48,602 nucleotides of DNA from an uncultured Porphyromonas sp. (GTDB taxonomy: Bacteria; Bacteroidota; Bacteroidia; Bacteroidales; Porphyromonadaceae): contig NZ_CALHVI010000015.1 in NCBI RefSeq assembly GCF_938039215.1, positions 1 to 48,602 of the forward strand, read 5' to 3'. Within the stretch, counting starts at the first letter, position 1; each line of letters opens with the position of its first letter. Positions 7,878-16,814 of the stretch are shown here, in pieces. The notes beneath the pieces are model-generated. The model had not been told where the DNA came from and did not search any database. It was given only the letters and a program-made list of their open reading frames with translations. Both the position numbers and the translations under genes were made by a program.

Positions 7878-8856
7878 GATGCTTGTCGAGATACTGGTTC
7901 ATGAGCTGAAGGCTCTGTAGCTGGAGGCGTTGAAGAGGTATGCGCCAAGCCTCCTCAATGTACTTGGTGAGGAAGGCACGCTTCTGGACGAAGGCCTCAT
8001 GAGCGATCTTGGCTTCCTCGGCATAGCGACGCTTAGCCACCTCGTCGCCGTCTGCGTCATCAGGGATAGCTGCATCCTGCTCTGCTCGAGTGATGGCTGC
8101 TGGGGTCTCGGTGAGTGTGACGCTGTACATCTCTGCTAGGTCTTCGCGTGCACCCAGCATCCCGAGGATGGAGTAGAAACCTCTGCTGTAGGCATACCTA
8201 TTCAGGCCAAGACCTTCTCTAAGTCTCCCTGACTTCTCATAGCTACGATAGGCATCGGCGAAGGGCTCAGTGGTCGAGCTGTAGCGGTCTGGCCCCAACG
8301 ATAGGAAGCGGTCATGGTCGTAGGGATGTATGGTCATGAGATGTCGGCCGATCTGGTGCTGAGCACTACGGACGAGGCGGTACACCTCCACGGGATTAGT
8401 GGGGGAGAAGGTGTCTACATTATATATGTATAGCTCGATGGAGGGGGCCTTGCGATTGAAGAGCAGATCTACGCCTTGTCCGTCTCTGTTGGCACCACCG
8501 TAGAGGTAAATGCGCAGTAGAGGATGGGCAGGGAGGAAGTCTCTGCTGGTGAAGAACTGCTTGTCTCGGTAGAGGCTGAGTACCGTTGCCTCCAGAGCTT
8601 CGAGTACGGGGCGTACTTGCTCGAGGCGTGGGGGATAGGTGTGGGTAGATCGCTCCGCATGGTTGCGATCCCATCTATAGATAACCTCGGCTTGGTAGGG
8701 GCGAGTGATATGCTCCTGACACCAGCGGTCTAGCTCGCTCTGCTGCTCGCTCACTGGGGGCAGGACGCTCCGCCCACTGAGCTGATCCTTCGAGCAAGAG
8801 GCTAGGGTCAAGCCGAGGGCAAGTGTGAGGGTGAGGTATATGGATTGTTTCATCAT
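7861..8856 (-). CDS. Peptidase_Mx1-type lipoprotein with degenerate HExxH
   Basis: A 331-aa lipoprotein (signal MMKQSIYLTLTLALGLTLAS then C-S-K-D). The fold family is the SusCD-associated putative zinc metallohydrolase of Bacteroidota: the opening LDRWCQEHITRPYQAEVIYRW, the block PSIELYIYN, and a C-terminal helical region with YAYSRGFYSILGMLGAREDL. Where relatives carry HExxH, this protein reads SAQHQIGRHLMTIH (about residues 168-181). Gln replaces the catalytic Glu, and Arg stands at the second zinc-ligand position, with a His one residue later. Either the enzyme is inactive and kept as a binding or structural lipoprotein, or it uses an unusual site. It starts 13 bp after susD. Family assignment is from recalled motifs rather than a search. 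Confidence 0.78.
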   Translation of the reverse strand: MMKQSIYLTLTLALGLTLASCSKDQLSGRSVLPPVSEQQSELDRWCQEHITRPYQAEVIYRWDRNHAERSTHTYPPRLEQVRPVLEALEATVLSLYRDKQFFTSRDFLPAHPLLRIYLYGGANRDGQGVDLLFNRKAPSIELYIYNVDTFSPTNPVEVYRLVRSAQHQIGRHLMTIHPYDHDRFLSLGPDRYSSTTEPFADAYRSYEKSGRLREGLGLNRYAYSRGFYSILGMLGAREDLAEMYSVTLTETPAAITRAEQDAAIPDDADGDEVAKRRYAEEAKIAHEAFVQKRAFLTKYIEEAWRIPLQRLQLQSLQLMNQYLDKHHATQP

Positions 8857-8869
8857 CGTTGGGGGATGC

Positions 8870-10396
8870 TTAGTGACGAATACGATGGTTGTTGCCCTCC
8901 CTTGGATTGGGCTCTAGGCCAGCGGTGATGGCTTCGGTGGGGAGCTGGAGGCACTGGCGAGGGTCGTCCTTCTTGAGTGGACGGTAGAAGCTACTCTTAG
9001 AGCTGCGTGTGACCTCGATATTGAATCGCCTCAGGTCAAACCAACGTAGTCCCTCCTCGAAGAACTCCATCTGACGTAGGTGCAGGATGGTACGTATCAT
9101 CGGTAGCTGACGAACCGTAAGTCCATAGAAGGGAGCATAGAGCGCATAGTCGGAGGTCGAGCCCTGCGTGTAGCTATCGTTTGGGACAGCTGGCTCGTAG
9201 CCGAGCTTGCTCAGGGTGTAGGCCTTGAGGTCTAGGATGGCACGATCATACTCGCCTAGCATGGTGTAGGCTTCCATACGATTGAGTAGGACTTCGTCCG
9301 TGGTGAAGAGGACATTGGTCACTGCTAATCCTCGGGGGTGTACTTCGGAAGTCTCCTGCTGGGTAGCCCGTTCGTCGAACTTAGCTAGATAGCGTGTCGT
9401 GCGATAGGGCTCAGGGGCATAAACGAAGGGGTAGATAAGGGTCGCATCTCCCGATTGGTCGTCATCCTTGATGGTCTTTCGCTTGAAGATCTTGTCTACG
9501 ATTCCCACAGTCGCCCCATAGCGATCGGTGGCGATCGAGCGGGAGAGACGGGACTCCGTAGAGGCAAGCATCAGGTTAGCCGCTGTCTGGGGAGAGCAGT
9601 AGATCTCGTGCAGTCGCTCCCTGCGTCCCTCTAGCTGTTCTTGATAGCTGATCCATGGACGTAGCGTCGTCCCTGGGGCATTGCCTAGCACGTAGTCGGC
9701 GTAGGCGATGCACTGCTTCCAGTCCCCCTTCATGAGGTAGAAGCGGGAGGCGAAGGCATAGGCTGCTCGCTTAGAGAAGTGGTACTTCGGCTGCTGATAG
9801 TAGCGGTCAGAGACGAGGGAGATCCCCCTCTTGAGGTCTTGCTCGATCAAGGTGTACACCTCCTCGACTGTCCCTCTCTTGTAGTCCACGAAGGCATGCT
9901 TCTCGGGCTTGGTTAGATAGGGTATGCCGGGGCTGGATGCAGAGCGTCCGTAGGGCTCTGACCATATATTCACGAGCATAAAATGCAGGTAAGCTCTTAG
10001 GAGGAAAGCCTCACCATAGAGAGCACGTGTGCGCTCATTCTTGGGGAAGGTCGAGAGGAGCTCCAGCACCTTATTCGCTTGGGCAATCCCTCGGTAGCAT
10101 TCCCGCCAGTAGCTTAGTGGAGTGTCTAGATCCTCTTGGTCGTAATCCTCCCAGAGGTACATGGACTCCCCTAGGCGGGTCTGAATACCATTGACGCGCT
10201 CCTCGACATTGTCTGTACGGGGCTCTAGGAAGGGGATGTAGCTAGCCGTAGGGTAGGCTCCCGTGAGGAGCTCTTGGAGCTTGTCCTCGGTGTCTATACT
10301 GATGTCTAGAGCGGCATCGGGGTTCTTATCTAGGTATCCCTGACAGCCACCGAGCAGGAGGGCTAAGGAGACGAGTAGTAGTGATCGCTTTATCAT
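8870..10396 (-). CDS. SusD/RagB-family nutrient-binding outer-membrane lipoprotein
   Basis: A 508-aa SusD-like lipoprotein (signal MIKRSLLLVSLALLLGGC, lipobox LGGC). It would form the lid over the SusC barrel and capture substrate at the cell surface. Family signs are the start GYLDKNPDAALD, the early LLTGAYPTASY segment, the TPR-like helical middle (ALYGEAFLLRAYLHFMLVN; AAYAFASRFYLMKGDWKQCI) and the C-terminal block FFEEGLRWFDLRRFNIE, which is almost diagnostic. Length is normal. It lies 165 bp downstream of susC, the widest gap in the operon, and that gap holds a tandem repeat that might affect relative expression. The substrate cannot be told from the sequence. Confidence 0.93.
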   Translation of the reverse strand: MIKRSLLLVSLALLLGGCQGYLDKNPDAALDISIDTEDKLQELLTGAYPTASYIPFLEPRTDNVEERVNGIQTRLGESMYLWEDYDQEDLDTPLSYWRECYRGIAQANKVLELLSTFPKNERTRALYGEAFLLRAYLHFMLVNIWSEPYGRSASSPGIPYLTKPEKHAFVDYKRGTVEEVYTLIEQDLKRGISLVSDRYYQQPKYHFSKRAAYAFASRFYLMKGDWKQCIAYADYVLGNAPGTTLRPWISYQEQLEGRRERLHEIYCSPQTAANLMLASTESRLSRSIATDRYGATVGIVDKIFKRKTIKDDDQSGDATLIYPFVYAPEPYRTTRYLAKFDERATQQETSEVHPRGLAVTNVLFTTDEVLLNRMEAYTMLGEYDRAILDLKAYTLSKLGYEPAVPNDSYTQGSTSDYALYAPFYGLTVRQLPMIRTILHLRQMEFFEEGLRWFDLRRFNIEVTRSSKSSFYRPLKKDDPRQCLQLPTEAITAGLEPNPREGNNHRIRH

Positions 10397-10467
10397 CGTT
10401 GTCTATACGTACTTTGAAGTAGAAGGCAGACCCTGCTTGAGGTTCGTTTGTAACCTCTCGATAGGTA

Positions 10468-10520
10468 CTATTGCTGCCTCAGGGGAGTTTCTATTGTTGC
10501 CTCTGAAGAGTTTCTATTGG
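10468..10520. repeat. 23-bp tandem repeat between susC and susD
   Basis: Two adjoining imperfect 23-bp copies (10468-10490 and 10491-10513, consensus CTATTGYTGCCTC-N3-RGAGTTT) are followed by a partial third copy (CTATTGG, 10514-10520). Each copy has a short palindromic core (CTC...GAG). A separate weak hairpin, CAGGG with CCCTG (10543-10559), sits just after the susC stop codon. On the minus-strand transcript these could form small hairpins between the two cistrons. The gap 10397-10561 contains nothing else recognisable. Confidence 0.75.
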
Positions 10521-10561
10521 AAGTCCCAAGGTGCACCTACGGCAGGGTCGATACCCCTGTC

Positions 10562-13500
10562 TTAAAATCCTATCTGTAGCGAGAGCGTGTACTGTCTAGG
10601 AGTGGGTAGAGATACCCCCCCTGCACGATAATACTCTGGGTCCTGTCCACGTAGACGCTTGTCGGAGTAGATGAGGAAGGGGTTCGTCAGGCTAAGCTGT
10701 AGCTTAGCTGAGTGTAGACGAAGCTTCTTAGCGAAGGCCTCGGAGACCCGATAGCCCAGCGAGACATGCTTCAGACGTACGAAACTACCATCGGCTACTC
10801 GCAGCTGGGAGTAGTTGTAGGTGCTATAGGCACGCTCAATATTCTCCCTACCCACCGCATTGATTAGATCCTGCGAAGGGATGGTAGGGACATCGGTATA
10901 CTGTTCGTCCCCAGGATTCATCCAACGATTGCGGTATTCTCCTGAGAAGACATTGAGGTCAGCGAAGGTGGGGTCAAAGGTGGGGTTGAGTCGGATCTTA
11001 TTGCCCGCCTGAGCCGTGATGAAGAGGGTGAGATCCCAGAGACCGTAGCGCAGGGTGTTCGATAGCCCACCGATGACCTGAGGCTCGATAGGCCCGTGAT
11101 AGGTGAGGTAGCTCTTGGTGTACTGCGTGTCACTGAAGTCTGCACTGTAGACGTTGGCATCCTCACCATGATTGGTGGGATAGAGTCCAAAGTCAAAGGT
11201 GGGAAGCCCGTGACTATTGAGCCCTTGGAAGTTGTAGGAGAAGAGCGAACCCTTGGGGTAGCCCACGAGATTACCTCGGCCACGTCCAGCGACCATGTCT
11301 AGGGCGTTGGGGGTATTACGCAGTCTCGTGATCTTCTGGTTCATGAGGCTGAGGGTAAGGCTGCTGCTCCACGAGAGCTCCTTCGTCTCTATGTTGGTCG
11401 TGCTGAGTGAGAGCTCGATCCCTTGGGTGCGCATATCCCCGAAGTTGGCATACTTGTAGTACTGCCCCCCGATACCAGATGTGCGGACAAGGTCAATGAG
11501 GTCGAAGGCATTACGCTGGTAGAGATCCACCGTAGCTCGTACACGATCACCAGCCCAAGCGGTCTCGAGGCCCAGGTTGAGCTCGTACATCTTTTCCCAA
11601 GTGAGATCACGGTTCTCTAGGTGGCGAATGCGTAGGGCATTCTCTCGGTCCTGATAGCGACGAGGCGAGGTCGTTCCACCTTGGTAGACCGAGTTCGCAT
11701 TGACAGCTTCCTCGTTCATCTTGGCGGTGAGTCCGTAGCTCATGCGCACAGCCAGACGGGAGAGTAGGGAAGAGGGATGGAAGAAGGCTTCTCGGTCGAC
11801 GTTCCACTTCCCCCCGACATTCCATGTGGGAAGCCATTGGGTACGAGCGTTGCGCCCCGAAGCATTTGACCCTTCCATGTTGATCAGGGCATTGAGGATA
11901 TATCGCCCGTCGTAGCCGTAGGTGGTGCTCGCAGAGAACGTCACACCTCGGTCATAGCGTCTAGAGTAAGCGAAGTAATCCTCCCCCTCACGAAGGAGCT
12001 TACTAAATATGCGAGGATCCGTGTTGATCTGCCCACCACGATCGTACTGCACACCGTAGCCCGTGAAGGGAGTATGCGAGCGGTCGGCATAGCGGATCTC
12101 AGTGAAGCCAAAGGCCTTGATATCATGGGGGCCTATATGGCGGTCATAGTCCAGAGCCAGACGCATGAGATAGCTCTTCAGGCTCGTCTCATCCTTCTTA
12201 AGTATCCCCCCATGAGGCAGAGCAACCTCGGGACGGCGCTCGGGATGCTCGGGGTCACGTAGCAGGTAGATGTTGGCCGAGGCTACCTCAGGGGTCTCCA
12301 TGGCTCTGTAGGCAAGGACTTGGTTCGATCGCTCCGTGATCTCGTGAGCCATAGAGGTGTAGGCCTGTCGGGTGGAGACGAGGGCACGGGCCTCAAGATG
12401 CGGTAGGACCTTGTAGCTGGCTTCAGCTTGAGCCTTGAAGTCGAGCACCCCGATGTCCATGTGGTTGGAGCGGTATTCCTGATGGATGTTGAAAGGTGCC
12501 CAGTTGTTGCGGTACCGCTCCGAAGGTAGGAGCGTACGGCTTGTGCCCAGAGCATAGCTAAAGGGGTTGATATCGAAGTCTCTCTCGAAGGTCCCCAGCG
12601 TAGTATTCTTGCGCTGAGGTAGGGTGCCTGGCGCATTCTGTGAACGGATGTTCCCCTGAGCGGATAGTGTGACCTGCAGGCGATCTCCGAGATAGAAGGT
12701 ATTCTTGAGATTGGCCGTGATGCGCTGTACCCGATCTGCTATCGTCCAGCCTCCGTCATAGAAGAAGCCCAGCGAAGCATAGGTGGCACTACTCCGTCCA
12801 CCCGCACTGAAGCTCACGGTGTGGCTCGTCGTAGGTGTCAGGCGGAAGAGCTCGCTGAACCAATCGGTATTAGCTCGCTCGTGCTGCTCTAGGAAGGCTC
12901 TACGTGCCTCTGGTGTGTTCTCTAGCTTATAAGTCCCCGTCTCGGGATCGTACTCGGAGAGCGCCCTATTGAGTAGATGGTACACCCCACCACGACGGCC
13001 ATAGAGTGAGCTAGCTAGGCTGAAGTAGCCCTTCTGTCTCATCTCTTCGTAGATCCCCATCGTCTCTTGTGAGTTCAATAGGTCATACTGGCTATAGCTG
13101 GGTCTGAGGCGCATAGTATTCTCCGTGGCATAGCTTACCCTCAGAGGTGTGTCCCTACGTCCCGACTTAGTCGTCACGACGATCACCCCGTTGAGTGCTC
13201 GTGCTCCATATATAGAGGTAGCAGAAGCATCCTTCAGTACCTGTATGTCTTGTATATCGGAGGCATTGAGTCCTGAGACAGCCGAACTGATGAGCGTCGC
13301 TGCGTCTCCCGATGCTAGCTGATCGAGGCTAAGGTGCACGAGGTCTTCATAGACCGCTCCGTCGATGACCCAAAGGGGCTGTACATTACCTAGTATAGAT
13401 GCTCCCCCTCGGATATTGATGCGAGGTGCAGCACCGAATGTACCAGAAATGCTCTGGATGGATAAGCCTGGTACACGCCCTTCGAGCATACGAGATATAT

Positions 13501-13918
13501 CCTGTGTCCCCTCTAGGTGGATGTCTCGCATCTTCACCGATGAGGCGGCACCCGTATAGACTCGGTTGCGGATCTTCTGATAGCCCGTCACGACGACATC
13601 CTCGATGAGCTTGTTGTCCTCCTCGAGGGTAATGGTAAGCCGTGCGCTATGGATCTTCACTTTCTTGGCTTGCATACCCACACTAGTCACGAGTAGAGTA
13701 TCTCCTATGCGGGCGGTGATGGTGAACTTCCCTACGCTGTCCGTCAGCGTGCCTTGCGTTGTCCCCACAAGGCGTACGCTGGCTCCTATTAAGGCTTCGC
13801 CACGGCTACTGCGTACACTACCCGTGATCAGGCTCGCTTGTTGTGCCAGAGCACTGAGGGGAAGGGCAAGGAGGAGCAGGAGGCCAAGGCGTATGATGTA
13901 TCTAAGTGATTGCTTCAT
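10562..13918 (-). CDS. SusC/RagA-family TonB-linked outer-membrane transporter
   Basis: An 1118-aa TonB-dependent transporter of the SusC/RagA class, the energised barrel paired with the SusD protein encoded next. Order: Sec signal (residues 1-25, ending LSALAQQ); carboxypeptidase-regulatory-like beta domain (~30-105, GEALIGASVRLVGTTQGT); a TonB-box-like EDVVVTGYQK; plug domain (~115-250, including RMLEGRVPGLSIQS and DASATSIYGARALNGVIVV); then a 22-strand-type barrel ending in QYTLSLQIGF with terminal aromatic Phe. The plug motif SIYGARALNGVIVVTTKSG is typical. Length is usual for the family. It begins 16 bp after the FecA-like receptor gene, so both are in one transcript. Substrate unknown. 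Confidence 0.95.
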   Translation of the reverse strand: MKQSLRYIIRLGLLLLLALPLSALAQQASLITGSVRSSRGEALIGASVRLVGTTQGTLTDSVGKFTITARIGDTLLVTSVGMQAKKVKIHSARLTITLEEDNKLIEDVVVTGYQKIRNRVYTGAASSVKMRDIHLEGTQDISRMLEGRVPGLSIQSISGTFGAAPRINIRGGASILGNVQPLWVIDGAVYEDLVHLSLDQLASGDAATLISSAVSGLNASDIQDIQVLKDASATSIYGARALNGVIVVTTKSGRRDTPLRVSYATENTMRLRPSYSQYDLLNSQETMGIYEEMRQKGYFSLASSLYGRRGGVYHLLNRALSEYDPETGTYKLENTPEARRAFLEQHERANTDWFSELFRLTPTTSHTVSFSAGGRSSATYASLGFFYDGGWTIADRVQRITANLKNTFYLGDRLQVTLSAQGNIRSQNAPGTLPQRKNTTLGTFERDFDINPFSYALGTSRTLLPSERYRNNWAPFNIHQEYRSNHMDIGVLDFKAQAEASYKVLPHLEARALVSTRQAYTSMAHEITERSNQVLAYRAMETPEVASANIYLLRDPEHPERRPEVALPHGGILKKDETSLKSYLMRLALDYDRHIGPHDIKAFGFTEIRYADRSHTPFTGYGVQYDRGGQINTDPRIFSKLLREGEDYFAYSRRYDRGVTFSASTTYGYDGRYILNALINMEGSNASGRNARTQWLPTWNVGGKWNVDREAFFHPSSLLSRLAVRMSYGLTAKMNEEAVNANSVYQGGTTSPRRYQDRENALRIRHLENRDLTWEKMYELNLGLETAWAGDRVRATVDLYQRNAFDLIDLVRTSGIGGQYYKYANFGDMRTQGIELSLSTTNIETKELSWSSSLTLSLMNQKITRLRNTPNALDMVAGRGRGNLVGYPKGSLFSYNFQGLNSHGLPTFDFGLYPTNHGEDANVYSADFSDTQYTKSYLTYHGPIEPQVIGGLSNTLRYGLWDLTLFITAQAGNKIRLNPTFDPTFADLNVFSGEYRNRWMNPGDEQYTDVPTIPSQDLINAVGRENIERAYSTYNYSQLRVADGSFVRLKHVSLGYRVSEAFAKKLRLHSAKLQLSLTNPFLIYSDKRLRGQDPEYYRAGGVSLPTPRQYTLSLQIGF

Positions 13919-13934
13919 GTCTAGCTAAGAGGCA

Positions 13935-16193
13935 TTAGAGGTTGATACGTACTCCGCCATAGATACCGAAGGGATGACCGGGTCTGAGGCCAGAGGGATG
14001 ACGAGAGACGAGATAGACCTTGTTCGCTAGGTTCACAGCGTTGAGGCTTAGGGTGAGGTGGCGGTTGAGGCGCGCCTTGAGTGATGCGTCTAGGATCGTA
14101 TGGCTAGGAATAAGATGTGCCTTGGCGATACGTCCCTGCCCTGGGGTCGTGCGCATGTCCGAGTTGTAGCGGACGCTGAGGTTAGCTTCTAGCCACTTGT
14201 ACTCTAGCCCGAGCTGGGCATTCGCTGCATGTCGGAAGATATAGGGCAGTTCATCCCCTGCGAAGACTTCCCCCCAAGCGGAGGAATAGAACTCGTTCTT
14301 CATCTGGGTATCGGTCAGGGTGTAGCTGACCTGAAGGGGAAGGCGTACTCCCCAGCTCTTAGGCAGGGGTTGCCAAGAGGCTAAGAACTCAAGCCCCTGT
14401 ACACGTGCTGCTCCTACGGTGAACTGATCTAGCGTACCCTGTCCGCCCGCAGCGGCGAGGTCACTGCCAAGCATGTTGGAGTAGTCATTGTAGTAGCCGA
14501 TCGCTTCTACCTTCAGATCCTCTGTAGTGAGGCGTATCCCTGCTTCTAAGTTGATGCTCTTCTCGGGCTTCTGCTGGTAGTAGGTCATCACGCTTGGGGG
14601 AGCGAAGCCCTGATGGATACCTGCGAATATGGAGAGGGGACGAAGGATGCGGTAGTTGATCCCGAGGCTAGGAAGGAGTGCGGTAGCATGGTTCCTTCCC
14701 TCGATGCGTAGGTGGCCCGTGCGTCTTGGGTCTTTGGTCGTATAGTCTCGCTTGTACAGCTCTACGTCCTCGAGACGAAGCCCAGCGGTGATGGTCCATC
14801 CCGCCCGTGACCACTTCCCAAGGAGATAGGATGCGAAGGCGTGGGCAGTAGTGATGCGGTTGCTCTGCGAGCCGGGTTGTCCCGCACGGAAGAGGCTCAT
14901 CTTCCCGCCTTCGATGGAGTAGCTATCATCGTGCTGGAAGCGGTCTTCTAGGTCGGCATGATAGCGGGCTCCGGCCTCGAGCAGAAGGTAGCTCGAGAGG
15001 AAGGGGAGGCGATACTCCACCTTCGTCTGTATCCCACGCGAATGGTAGGAGCGCTGGTTGGCTCGAAGCATAAGCGCTTCGCCGAGGCGGTCGGTGGCAC
15101 CGGTGAGGATGTCTAGGTAGCGGGCATTGGTCTCGGGGTCGGCTAGTATCTCTTCGATGCTTCGCTTTTCGCCTTTCTGGTCTCCGATGCGCACGTCGTT
15201 GAGCTTATACCAGTTGCGCCAGAAGTAATTGTAATAGGCACTCGTCGTCACCTTCAGTCCGCCCGTGAAGTCGATGAGGTGGGTCAAGGCTGTCTGCGTG
15301 TGGCGAGTCTGCAGCTGGTCCATCTGGGCACCACGGTAGCGGTAATAGGGGCGGGAGGCGAAGTCCTGCTCACTCAGCCCTACGTAGCTCTCATCGGAAT
15401 GTTCGTTCGAGAAGCCGAGCTTCAACTCCAGTGCCTGACGGATCTCAGCATCCTCGTCGCTATGAATGCGGAGCTTTCCGACGACATCATTGCGGTAGAA
15501 GCCTGTTCGTTCATTGGGCTCATCCTTCTTAAATCCCTTCGATTGGTAGCGAAGGTATTCGACTAGGTAACCGACATGCTTGTGGTCGCTACCCAGATGA
15601 GCGTAGGTATTGAAGGTGCCGAAGCTCCCATAGGAAGTGCGGAGGCCTGCTTGGAAGCTCTTGGGGATGGGGGTCGATACCATGTTCACAGCGCCCCCCG
15701 TGGTGAAGGGGCCGTACTGCACTTGGCTACTTCCCTTGAGCACCTCAATGGCATACATGCGGGCTACGTTGGGGAAGTAGTAGGCGGCAGGGGCGGCATA
15801 AGGGGCGGGGGCTGCAAGGATCCCGTCTTCCATGAGCGAGATACGTTCGCTGCGCTCGGCCTTCGTCCCTCGCAGGCTGATGTTTGGGCGTAGGCCGTAG
15901 CCATCTTCTTCGTAGATGTTCACGCCCGGCACGGCACGTAGCATACGGCTGATGTCTGTGTAGCCGAACTTCTTCAGTTCCTTTGGCGAAAGGTAATAAG
16001 CTGAACCCGTACGGTTGCGCGCTTCGAACTTGCTGCCCAGCATCTGCCGAGCATAGACCACGACCTCGTCAAGTCGGCGGACGGAGTCCCTCACTTCGCC
16101 GAGGCTATCTGTCGGGGCTACTTGCGCCTTCGCTGCAAGGGTCACGGAGCCAAGGCACAGTGTAATGGCTAGTCGTCTAGCTGTGTGGTACAT
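13935..16193 (-). CDS. FecA-like TonB-dependent receptor, first gene of the uptake operon
   Basis: A 752-aa outer-membrane receptor. Signal peptide at residues 1-23 (ending LAAKAQ), TonB box DEVVVYA near residue 42, plug domain to about 190, then the barrel ending GIYGGVRINL. The plug carries YGLRPNISLRGTKAERSERI, then LMEDGILAAPAPYAAPAAYY and EVLKGSSQVQYGP, strongly like FecA, the ferric dicitrate receptor, although ligand specificity cannot be read from the plug. The N-terminal signalling domain of E. coli FecA is absent, and no sigma or anti-sigma gene is adjacent. The gene heads the operon, with a candidate -7 box 143 bp upstream. A FecA-like receptor sharing a transcript with a SusC/SusD pair is unusual and suggests a metal-complex substrate. 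Confidence 0.88.
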   Translation of the reverse strand: MYHTARRLAITLCLGSVTLAAKAQVAPTDSLGEVRDSVRRLDEVVVYARQMLGSKFEARNRTGSAYYLSPKELKKFGYTDISRMLRAVPGVNIYEEDGYGLRPNISLRGTKAERSERISLMEDGILAAPAPYAAPAAYYFPNVARMYAIEVLKGSSQVQYGPFTTGGAVNMVSTPIPKSFQAGLRTSYGSFGTFNTYAHLGSDHKHVGYLVEYLRYQSKGFKKDEPNERTGFYRNDVVGKLRIHSDEDAEIRQALELKLGFSNEHSDESYVGLSEQDFASRPYYRYRGAQMDQLQTRHTQTALTHLIDFTGGLKVTTSAYYNYFWRNWYKLNDVRIGDQKGEKRSIEEILADPETNARYLDILTGATDRLGEALMLRANQRSYHSRGIQTKVEYRLPFLSSYLLLEAGARYHADLEDRFQHDDSYSIEGGKMSLFRAGQPGSQSNRITTAHAFASYLLGKWSRAGWTITAGLRLEDVELYKRDYTTKDPRRTGHLRIEGRNHATALLPSLGINYRILRPLSIFAGIHQGFAPPSVMTYYQQKPEKSINLEAGIRLTTEDLKVEAIGYYNDYSNMLGSDLAAAGGQGTLDQFTVGAARVQGLEFLASWQPLPKSWGVRLPLQVSYTLTDTQMKNEFYSSAWGEVFAGDELPYIFRHAANAQLGLEYKWLEANLSVRYNSDMRTTPGQGRIAKAHLIPSHTILDASLKARLNRHLTLSLNAVNLANKVYLVSRHPSGLRPGHPFGIYGGVRINL

Positions 16194-16335
16194 ATTTGTC
16201 TATAGTGTTGTCTTTTTGTGTTCTCTAGGCGCACGAGTTGGCTAGCCTTCTCTGGTTCAGATAAAAGGCTATACATAATAATACGTGTCTGTGGAGCAGA
16301 GGATGTTCCTCCAGTAACCTAGGCAATCTCGCCCG

Positions 16336-16343
16336 CAAAGGTA
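16336..16343 (-). promoter_or_regulatory. Candidate -7 promoter element (TACCTTTG) for the uptake operon
   Basis: On the minus strand TACCTTTG matches TAnnTTTG. It lies 143 bp upstream of the FecA-like gene, giving a leader of about 135 nt. No TTTG element is seen at the expected distance, so this is tentative. The divergent gap 16194-16814 also holds a palindrome array and the tgt promoter; I see no gene in it. Confidence 0.35.
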
Positions 16344-16457
16344 TATCATCTCTCTCCGCTATGAAATACCTAAAAATGGGGGTTTTTCTTCCCCGAAGCG
16401 CCTCCGATCTACCTTCTTTTATAGCCCCGATGGGTCTTCTTTCGGGGTGAAAAAGCT

Positions 16458-16586
16458 CGTCTTTCGAGGGGCGAAAAAGTCCTTTCCGCAAGGCGAAAAA
16501 TTTCTGTGCGCACGAAAATAAATTTCCGCATATGCGAAAATATTTTTCCGTATATGCGGAAATAAATTTTCTTATATACGGAAATT
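16458..16586. repeat. Second array of palindromes on a 22-bp grid (6 units)
   Basis: Palindrome centres fall at 16465.5, 16487.5, 16509.5, 16531.5, 16553.5 and 16575.5, exactly 22 bp apart. Cores are CGTCTTTCGAGGGGCG (with G-T pairs), CTTTCCGCAAGG (imperfect), GTGCGCAC, CGCATATGCG, CCGTATATGCGG and TATATA. They alternate with A/T-rich spacers such as AAAATAAATTT, as in the array at 2035-2310, and GTGCGCAC is shared by both arrays. A weaker possible unit lies near 16443. The array lies in the divergent region between the uptake operon and tgt. Confidence 0.85.
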
Positions 16587-16735
16587 TTAGCCCTTCGCCG
16601 AGTGTCCTTTTTGCCCCCGCTGAAGCCTTCCCCGAGGCTTCGTAAGAGCGGGCTGGAGAAGGGGCGCTCCGAAGGGCGAAAGAGCGCTTGGCGAAAAGCC
16701 TTCGAGGCCATCGGCAGATATTGCCCTAGATGCCG

Positions 16736-16743
16736 TATCTTTG
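16736..16743 (+). promoter_or_regulatory. Candidate -7 promoter element (TATCTTTG) for tgt
   Basis: TATCTTTG is a strong match to the Bacteroidota -7 box and lies 71 bp before the tgt start codon. A TTG lies only 12 bp upstream, so the -33 element is unclear. Confidence 0.5.
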
Positions 16744-16814
16744 CATTCCACAAGAGCTTGGGCGGCCAAGTCCCACCTCCTTCGGGGAGCGCCCCTAGCC
16801 AATCAAAGACAACG

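Noticed and set aside
2452..16193. Polysaccharide utilisation locus
   Set aside because: Despite SusC/SusD there is no carbohydrate-active enzyme or hybrid two-component regulator in or next to the operon.
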